Part shown: positions 58,830 through 64,000 of the stretch, in pieces
Numbering within the stretch: the stretch's first letter is position 1
Layout: every line of letters begins with the position of its first letter
IMG/VR virus record: IMGVR_UViG_3300025889_000089
Coordinates: 1 to 64,000 of that record
DNA from: a virus
Strand: one strand, 5' to 3'
DNA length: 64,000 bases
Made by a program: the position numbers and the translations under genes
The notes under the pieces: generated by a model
Databases searched by the model: none
Told to the model about the DNA's origin: nothing
What the model saw: the letters and a program-made list of their open reading frames with translations, nothing else

Positions 58830-59549
58830 ATGCTAATCTCAAAATATAACTACAAACCTATTAGTAGGAAAAACATAAACCATAAGCGTCATTACGTTAC
58901 ACCAGATGGCTCACCCGTAGCCTCTGTTACTACCATTCTATCCGCTACAAAGCCGCAGAAAGATATTGATAGTCTAAATCGTTGGAAGCGAAACTTTGAT
59001 AGACAGCACGGTAAAGGTGCGGCACAGAAACACACACAGGAAGCCGCAGACCGTGGAACCAAGATGCATGCGTATCTTGAGGAATACTGTAAGTCAGATA
59101 CGATTGAACCTATTATGGAACGCCAAAAGATTCCTCGTGAGAGCATTCTTGAGTCACAGGGATATAAGATGGCGAATATCGTTATTGATGAAGGTCTAAA
59201 GCACCTTGACGAATGTTGGGCAGTAGAAGCACCATTGTATTACACTGGATTGTATGCGGGAACAACAGATTGCGTTGGTGTATTTGAGGGTCAAGAATCC
59301 ATCGTTGATTTCAAGCAGACCAATAAGCCAAAGAAGCGTGAGTGGATTGATGAATATTTCATGCAACTATGCGCCTATGCCGAAGCCCATAATAATATGT
59401 TTGGAACGAACATCAAGAATGGCGTAATCCTAATGTGTTCTAAAGATTTACAGTTCCAACGTTTTGACCTATTCGGTCCCGATTATGATAAGTATATGCA
59501 TATGTGGTGGGACAGGGTAGATGAATATTTCACAAAGATTGCTGCTTGA
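58830..59549 (+). CDS. RecB/Cas4-like PD-(D/E)XK exonuclease
   Basis: 239 residues from ATG 58830. DRGTKMHAYLEEYC is the motif-I helix, LYAGTTDCVGVFEGQESIVD then FKQTNKPKK gives the D ... (D)-x-K core near residues 145-165, and MQLCAYAEAHN the Q-x-x-x-Y motif IV of the RecB nuclease family. Conserved in marine T4-like phages. Probably processes DNA ends in replication or repair. Expressed from a leaderless early-type promoter. Confidence 0.82.
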   Translation: MLISKYNYKPISRKNINHKRHYVTPDGSPVASVTTILSATKPQKDIDSLNRWKRNFDRQHGKGAAQKHTQEAADRGTKMHAYLEEYCKSDTIEPIMERQKIPRESILESQGYKMANIVIDEGLKHLDECWAVEAPLYYTGLYAGTTDCVGVFEGQESIVDFKQTNKPKKREWIDEYFMQLCAYAEAHNNMFGTNIKNGVILMCSKDLQFQRFDLFGPDYDKYMHMWWDRVDEYFTKIAA

Positions 59550-60177
59550 TTGGCGTGAGAAATGGCTGCATAACGGTCATTTGATTGGTCGTGATTTTAT
59601 GTACAGCCCTGATGGTAAGTTTGTACACGTACTCATCCCCAAAAATGCATCAGGTTTCGTGCGCGGCTGTTTTATAAACGCTGGATGGAATGAATCGATG
59701 GCAAATAATAAGCACATATACAAAGAACACGCTATTATTGTATATCGTGATCCATTTGATAGATGGTTTAGCGGTATGGCACAATATTTGTACAATCTAT
59801 ATGGAAAACAGCCAAAGTTATTAGATGATGAAAATTTAGTGAAACATCTGTTTGCTGTGCCCGTGGTAGATGATCACACTGAAAAACAGATATATTATAT
59901 CCAAAACATTGATTTGAATAACGCAACTTTTATATTACTAGGTAAAAATATCAACAGTACTCTGGCGAACTGGTTCTCTAGTAATGGGTACAATGGTAAG
60001 ATAGGCGAAAACGATAGAGGGCACGACAGTGCCGAAATACCTGTGAAACTTTCGTATAAACAAAGGTTGCACAATCTGATGAAAGATGATATGCTGCAAA
60101 CTCTATTTTATAAAGCATATGAAGACGAACTAAACTTTTACAAGTATTTACAAGGTAATAATCTTTTCTACAAATGA
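59521..60177 (+). CDS. Sulfotransferase-like protein
   Basis: 218 residues. VHVLIPKNASGFVRGCFINA near residue 37 matches the PAPS 5'-phosphosulfate loop (P-K-x-A-x-x), and IIVYRDPFDRWFSGMAQYLY near residue 77 the 3'-phosphate motif. Second sulfotransferase of the window (compare 18398 minus), far from the glycan island. The first 29 nt overlap the nuclease gene. Substrate unknown. Confidence 0.72.
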   Translation: MNISQRLLLDWREKWLHNGHLIGRDFMYSPDGKFVHVLIPKNASGFVRGCFINAGWNESMANNKHIYKEHAIIVYRDPFDRWFSGMAQYLYNLYGKQPKLLDDENLVKHLFAVPVVDDHTEKQIYYIQNIDLNNATFILLGKNINSTLANWFSSNGYNGKIGENDRGHDSAEIPVKLSYKQRLHNLMKDDMLQTLFYKAYEDELNFYKYLQGNNLFYK

Positions 60178-60183
60178 TAAATA
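60176..60183 (+). promoter_or_regulatory. T4-type late promoter (GATAAATA)
   Basis: Overlaps the upstream stop; 26 nt before the proposed ATC start at 60210. Confidence 0.62.
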
Positions 60184-60197
60184 CTAATAATACTTGA

Positions 60198-60210
60198 GGG
60201 AGAACTCCAA
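60198..60210 (+). promoter_or_regulatory. Shine-Dalgarno deciding a non-ATG start
   Basis: GGGAG at 60198-60202 lies 7 nt upstream of ATC 60210. The in-frame stop at 60195 and the lack of any ATG, GTG or TTG before 60360 force this or a similar non-standard start. Confidence 0.6.
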
Positions 60211-61766
60211 TCGCTATAACTCAGATCAGCCGCATAACCCACCGCAAAGGTACTCAAGAAAACCTACCGCAGCTTGCCGTTGGTGAGTTTGGTTGGTCCG
60301 TTGACCAAAGAAGACTATTCATTGGTAATGGTGGTAGTGATGCGCCATCTATTGAAAACGTGGAAATCCTAACCGAAAACTCAAGTATTGGTGAAACTAC
60401 TAACTACACTTATGCTGATAATGATATTGGATATACTGCTGTTACTGGTGTTAGTTCCAGTTCCCCAACAGTTCGTACCCTACAAGCAAAGATTGACGAT
60501 TATGTGAGTGTCCGTGATTACGGCGCGAAAGGCGACAGTGCTACTGATGACACAGCCGCTATTAATCGTGCGCTAACTGATCTATTCGTAACACAAACAT
60601 TCCAAGCCACACGCAGAGCATTATTATTCCCCGCTGGAACATATATCGTTTCGTCAAGTGCTATCAAAATCCCCGCCCATGCTACAATCGTAGGTGAAGG
60701 CACAAAGGGTAGCATTATCAAACGCAGTGAAACATCTGTTACAAATGTGGCGCAAACCGCCGATAGCAAGAACCAGATTGGTGCTAACATTGCTACATCC
60801 GGTGGTATCGTTCCATCTAATATTTCCGTAATCAATATGGTATTCCAAGCTGGCGCAGAGATTGACGCATTCTTGGTTGACCAAGCAGACAATATGTATT
60901 TTGAAAACTGCACATTCCTTGGTAACAAAACATCCCTTCCAACTGGTATTGGTTCTGGTAAGGCTTGTGTTGTTGTTGAAAGTGTTGGTGCGAAATATTC
61001 CACAAACATCAAGTTCAACAACTGTATCTTCCAAGACCACACTTATGGTGTGAAGATTGATGATGAAGTTCGTTCAGTTGTATTTGATAACTGCCGCTTT
61101 GAGAACCTATGGAAAGGTGCTGTTATCGGTCAAGATGATAGTTCAACATCCCCAACTGGTGTGAAGATTATTGGTAGCCTATTTGATAACATTTATGACC
61201 GTGGTATTCACGTGTATGATGGCACATTCTCATCAGCGTTCAACCATTTCCAAGATGTCGGTAATGCTGGTTCTGGTAGTGGGTCACCTAATGTACCTGT
61301 TATTGAATATGTAGTAGGTGGTTGCTACAGCATTGGCGATACATTCAACCGTCCAGATGCTGACGATGCTACCCAGCCACGAGTTGAGGTTGGTTCAACT
61401 GCATCATTCGGTATGGATAGTGAGCGTGTAAAGCACGGTCAGTATTCCCGCACAAGAGGAACACGAGTAACCCTAACCGACACGGCATCTGCTGTTGCTA
61501 CAACTGGACTAACATTCAGCGACACAGACGAAACTTATGTAGAGATTGAGTATAGTTTGGTAAATGGCACAACAGTTCGTAATGGTGTTATTAGCATTAC
61601 GCACGATAGTGGTAACCAAGTGATGAGCGAAGAATACGATGAAAACAACGGTCATGTTGGCGTTCATTTCAGTATTGCTAACTCTGCTGGCGTAACCACA
61701 TTATATTATTACACCGACACAGGCGTTGCTCCTACTTTTACATACACCATCCGTACACTAGTCTAA
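60210..61766 (+). CDS. Tail-fibre/spike-type beta-helix protein, proposed ATC start
   Basis: 518 residues if started at ATC 60210. The first residues, AITQISRITHRKGTQENLPQ then LAVGEFGWSVDQRRLFIGNG, are the conserved N-terminus of marine phage fibre proteins, so translation must begin near 60210, not at the GTG at 60360. Residues about 95-330 contain SVRDYGAKGDSATDDTAAIN, the pectate-lyase-3 right-handed beta-helix start, and repeated strands. The C-terminus is beta-rich. Likely host-surface binding or glycan-degrading spike; catalytic residues not identified. Confidence 0.75.
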   Translation: MAITQISRITHRKGTQENLPQLAVGEFGWSVDQRRLFIGNGGSDAPSIENVEILTENSSIGETTNYTYADNDIGYTAVTGVSSSSPTVRTLQAKIDDYVSVRDYGAKGDSATDDTAAINRALTDLFVTQTFQATRRALLFPAGTYIVSSSAIKIPAHATIVGEGTKGSIIKRSETSVTNVAQTADSKNQIGANIATSGGIVPSNISVINMVFQAGAEIDAFLVDQADNMYFENCTFLGNKTSLPTGIGSGKACVVVESVGAKYSTNIKFNNCIFQDHTYGVKIDDEVRSVVFDNCRFENLWKGAVIGQDDSSTSPTGVKIIGSLFDNIYDRGIHVYDGTFSSAFNHFQDVGNAGSGSGSPNVPVIEYVVGGCYSIGDTFNRPDADDATQPRVEVGSTASFGMDSERVKHGQYSRTRGTRVTLTDTASAVATTGLTFSDTDETYVEIEYSLVNGTTVRNGVISITHDSGNQVMSEEYDENNGHVGVHFSIANSAGVTTLYYYTDTGVAPTFTYTIRTLV

Positions 61767-61769
61767 ATA
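61762..61769 (+). promoter_or_regulatory. T4-type late promoter abutting start codon
   Basis: TCTAAATA overlapping the fibre gene stop, 4 nt, then ATG 61774. Confidence 0.5.
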
Positions 61770-61773
61770 ATGT

Positions 61774-62196
61774 ATGTTCAACCTATCCGCAGAAGATAGA
61801 ATAATCTATTGGCGACGATTCCGTATTGACTTACCTAAACAAAATACGTTACAATGTTTAGAGAGTGTTGCTCAACTATGGGCGACTGCTCCTATGAGTG
61901 GTCAGTTTTTAGCACCTGATTTACCTGAGACTTGGCCCACAGCCTGGGAACTTCTTAGTGATAACTACTATGATGATGTGGGTCTTGCTTTGGGTATGTA
62001 TTACACGCTATATTACAGTGAAATATTTTCACCAGATGATATTATATATACAGTTTATAAACAAAACACGGAGATAATTAATACTGTGAATATTCATACG
62101 TATGTTCTCAACTTTAATCACGGAGCGGTGGTAGATAGAAAACATATTGAACTTTCACCTATTTTTCAGTATAATAGTGAAGACATAAAAACTTAG
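61774..62196 (+). CDS. Unrecognised phage protein
   Basis: 140 residues, MFNLSAEDRIIYWRRFRIDL start; aromatic-rich with MYYTLYYSEIFSPDDIIYTV. No family recognised. Sits between the fibre gene and nrdA, 10 nt before the nrdA start. Confidence 0.6.
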   Translation: MFNLSAEDRIIYWRRFRIDLPKQNTLQCLESVAQLWATAPMSGQFLAPDLPETWPTAWELLSDNYYDDVGLALGMYYTLYYSEIFSPDDIIYTVYKQNTEIINTVNIHTYVLNFNHGAVVDRKHIELSPIFQYNSEDIKT

Positions 62197-62206
62197 AGGA
62201 TCAATA

Positions 62207-64000
62207 ATGACAGAAATAACTGTTGTCAAACGGGATGGCAATAAAGAACCATTAGATATCGAGAAATTACATAAAGTCGTATTTTATGCCTGTGAAGGTA
62301 TCACAGGTGTATCAGCATCAGAAGTAGAGATTCGTTCCCAGATTCAGTTCTACAGTGGTATCAAGTCAACCGATATTCAAGAGACATTAATTAAATCCGC
62401 CGCTGACCTGATTACAGAAGACACCCCAAACTATCAGTATGTGGGCGGAAGACTAATCAACTATCATCTACGCAAACAAGTCTACGGACAGTTTGAACCA
62501 TGGCATCTAAAGGAACTAGTGAAGAAGAATGTAGAACAAGGTTTTTATGACCCATCTCTTCTAGAAGATTACGATGATGAGGAATATAGCCTACTAAACA
62601 GCTACATTCGTCATGACCGTGATAATAACCTTACCTATGCTGCTATGGAACAGTTTAGAGGTAAGTATCTTGTCCAAAACCGTGTAACCAAAGAAATCTT
62701 TGAGACACCACAGGTATGTTACATGCTGGTGGCTATGAGTCTATTCAGTCATTATGATAAGAAAGACCGTCTTCGTTGGGTCCGTGATTACTACGATGCT
62801 ATCTCCAACTTTGATATATCTCTACCGACACCTATTATGGCTGGCGTAAGAACTCCCCAGCGTCAGTTCTCATCTTGTGTTTTGATTGAGACAGATGACT
62901 CATTGGATTCTATGAATGCATCTTCATCTGCTATCGTCAAGTATGTCTCACAAAAAGCTGGGATTGGTATTGGTGCTGGCGCAATCCGTGCTATTGGTTC
63001 CCCCATCCGTAACGGTGATGCATACCACACTGGTGTTATTCCGTTCTTCAAACACTTCCAAACGGCAGTAAAATCATGCTCACAAGGCGGTGTGCGTGGT
63101 GGTGCTGCTACGCTCCATTATCCTATCTGGCATTATGAAGTAGAAGACCTTCTCGTTCTCAAAAACAACAAAGGCACAGACGATAACCGTGTTCGCCATA
63201 TTGATTACTCAGTCCAGTTCAACAAACTTTTCTATGAGCGTCTAATCAAAGGCGAAGATATTACTCTATTCTCACCAAGTGATGTACCTGGTCTTTACGA
63301 GTCTTTCTTCAATGACTACGATAAGTTCAAGGAACTATACGAGACAGCAGAGCGTAATACCAGACTACGGAAGAAGACAGTAAAAGCACAAGAACTGTTC
63401 TCATCGTTTATGGAAGAGCGCAAGAACACTGGGCGTATCTACTTGATGAACGTGGATAATGTAAACGACCATTCACCGTACAAACCTGATGTTGCGCCAG
63501 TTCGTATGAGTAACCTCTGCCAAGAGATTGCTCTGCCAACTAAACCATTGGAGCATATCTTTGACGAAGAAGGGCGTATTGCTCTTTGTACACTTAGTGC
63601 TATCAACTGGGGTAATGTAAGTGACCCGGATCAGTTCAAAAAGCCATGTGAGCTTGCTGTTCGTGGCTTGGATGCGCTATTGGATTACCAGAAGTATCCA
63701 GTGGTTGCTGCTCAACTACATTCAAGTGATTATCGTCCTCTTGGTATTGGTATTATCAACTTGGCATATTTCCTCGCCAAGAATGGCTCAACATACAGCG
63801 AACCAGACCTAGAGTTGGTTGATGAATATGCGGAAGCTTGGTCATATTACTTGATCAAAGCATCAGCAGACTTAGCCAAAGAGAAAGGTGCGTGTGACCG
63901 TCTTGACCACACACGTTATGGTGATGGTATTCTTCCTATTGATACCTACAAGAAAGACATTGATGAACTCGTAAAGCACAAAGAGCGCATGCCTTGGAAA
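62207..64000 (+). CDS. nrdA: Ribonucleotide reductase alpha subunit (class Ia), 3' end outside window
   Basis: 598 codons visible, open to the window end. It reduces ribonucleoside diphosphates to supply dNTPs. N-terminal ATP cone (VVKRDGNKEPLDIEKLHKVV), then the barrel. Active-site residues match E. coli NrdA: Cys224 (SSCVLIE), Asn436-Cys438-Glu440 (SNLCQEI) and Cys461 (ALCTLSAINWG). The C-terminal Cys pair is outside. AGAGGA precedes ATG 62207. NrdB should lie just beyond. Confidence 0.95.
   Translation, partial: MTEITVVKRDGNKEPLDIEKLHKVVFYACEGITGVSASEVEIRSQIQFYSGIKSTDIQETLIKSAADLITEDTPNYQYVGGRLINYHLRKQVYGQFEPWHLKELVKKNVEQGFYDPSLLEDYDDEEYSLLNSYIRHDRDNNLTYAAMEQFRGKYLVQNRVTKEIFETPQVCYMLVAMSLFSHYDKKDRLRWVRDYYDAISNFDISLPTPIMAGVRTPQRQFSSCVLIETDDSLDSMNASSSAIVKYVSQKAGIGIGAGAIRAIGSPIRNGDAYHTGVIPFFKHFQTAVKSCSQGGVRGGAATLHYPIWHYEVEDLLVLKNNKGTDDNRVRHIDYSVQFNKLFYERLIKGEDITLFSPSDVPGLYESFFNDYDKFKELYETAERNTRLRKKTVKAQELFSSFMEERKNTGRIYLMNVDNVNDHSPYKPDVAPVRMSNLCQEIALPTKPLEHIFDEEGRIALCTLSAINWGNVSDPDQFKKPCELAVRGLDALLDYQKYPVVAAQLHSSDYRPLGIGIINLAYFLAKNGSTYSEPDLELVDEYAEAWSYYLIKASADLAKEKGACDRLDHTRYGDGILPIDTYKKDIDELVKHKERMPWK

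Noticed and set aside
60518-61053. Antisense frames of 128 and 174 codons in the fibre gene
   Set aside because: The sense frame has a clear beta-helix pattern and a conserved N-terminus; the antisense frames have no start signal.
1-64000. CRISPR array, insertion sequence or integrase/attachment site
   Set aside because: No regularly spaced repeats, transposase or recombinase frames were seen; gene content is that of a lytic T4-like phage.

Overview
ORGANISM. The window is part of a tailed-phage genome of the T4-like (straboviral/marine myovirus) type, about 40% GC by eye. Diagnostic genes are a gp17-type large terminase, gp32, UvsX, UvsW, gp61 primase, gp41 helicase, NrdA, and many conserved proteins I recognise from marine T4-like phages. 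T4-type late promoters (TATAAATA family) occur throughout. Two clues point to an alphaproteobacterial host: a Usg-family gene (5355) and an RpoD region-4 module of alphaproteobacterial flavour (10595). The host assignment is inference. DNA polymerase, major capsid, tail tube and sheath, gp55 and NrdB must lie outside the window. I saw no tRNA, rRNA, CRISPR array or insertion sequence. No stretch longer than 300 bases lacks a gene. LAYOUT. 1-11.4 kb: virion-type proteins (acidic or Met-rich proteins, a large LysM protein, an 809-aa conserved protein), an HNH nuclease, terminase, and a protein ending in a sigma-70 region 4. 11.6-14.6 kb: gp32, uvsX and two small recombination-associated genes. 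14.6-36.3 kb: an accessory island dominated by glycan and small-molecule transferases. It holds seven of the window's eight members of one paralogous GT-B-like family (the eighth is at 5.6 kb), GT-A enzymes, a GT29-like transferase, a pyruvyltransferase-like protein, a sulfotransferase, FkbM and other methyltransferases, a PhyH-like oxygenase, KdsA and a cupin. 37.3-39.3 kb: a three-gene cassette (LPD29-like protein, unknown protein, AAA+ ATPase) with three near-identical sigma-70 promoters, its own terminator and different codon usage. 39.3-50.1 kb: radical SAM protein, UvsW, conserved T4-like genes, a DnaE-like fragment, a virion protein, an Alt-like ADP-ribosyltransferase candidate, primase and helicase. 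50.1-62.2 kb: unknowns, a DUF1353 protein, a block of probable internal-head proteins, a RecB/Cas4-like nuclease, a second sulfotransferase and a beta-helix fibre protein. 62.2-64 kb: nrdA, cut by the window end. HOW IT WORKS TOGETHER. Replication and recombination genes sit in short operons with ATGA overlaps. Two promoter classes are placed unusually close to start codons. In five sigma-70-type units the predicted +1 is exactly the A of the ATG. In 21 T4-late-type units only 4-5 nt separate the promoter core from the start. This predicts widespread leaderless transcription. Many proteins near the packaging genes begin with short T4-like capsid-targeting sequences or carry a recurring LAGM-type motif. 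This suggests a large set of proteins packaged with the DNA, including the ADP-ribosyltransferase and possibly the sigma-4 protein. The glycan island probably remodels host surface or phage glycans. KdsA hints at Kdo-type sugars.
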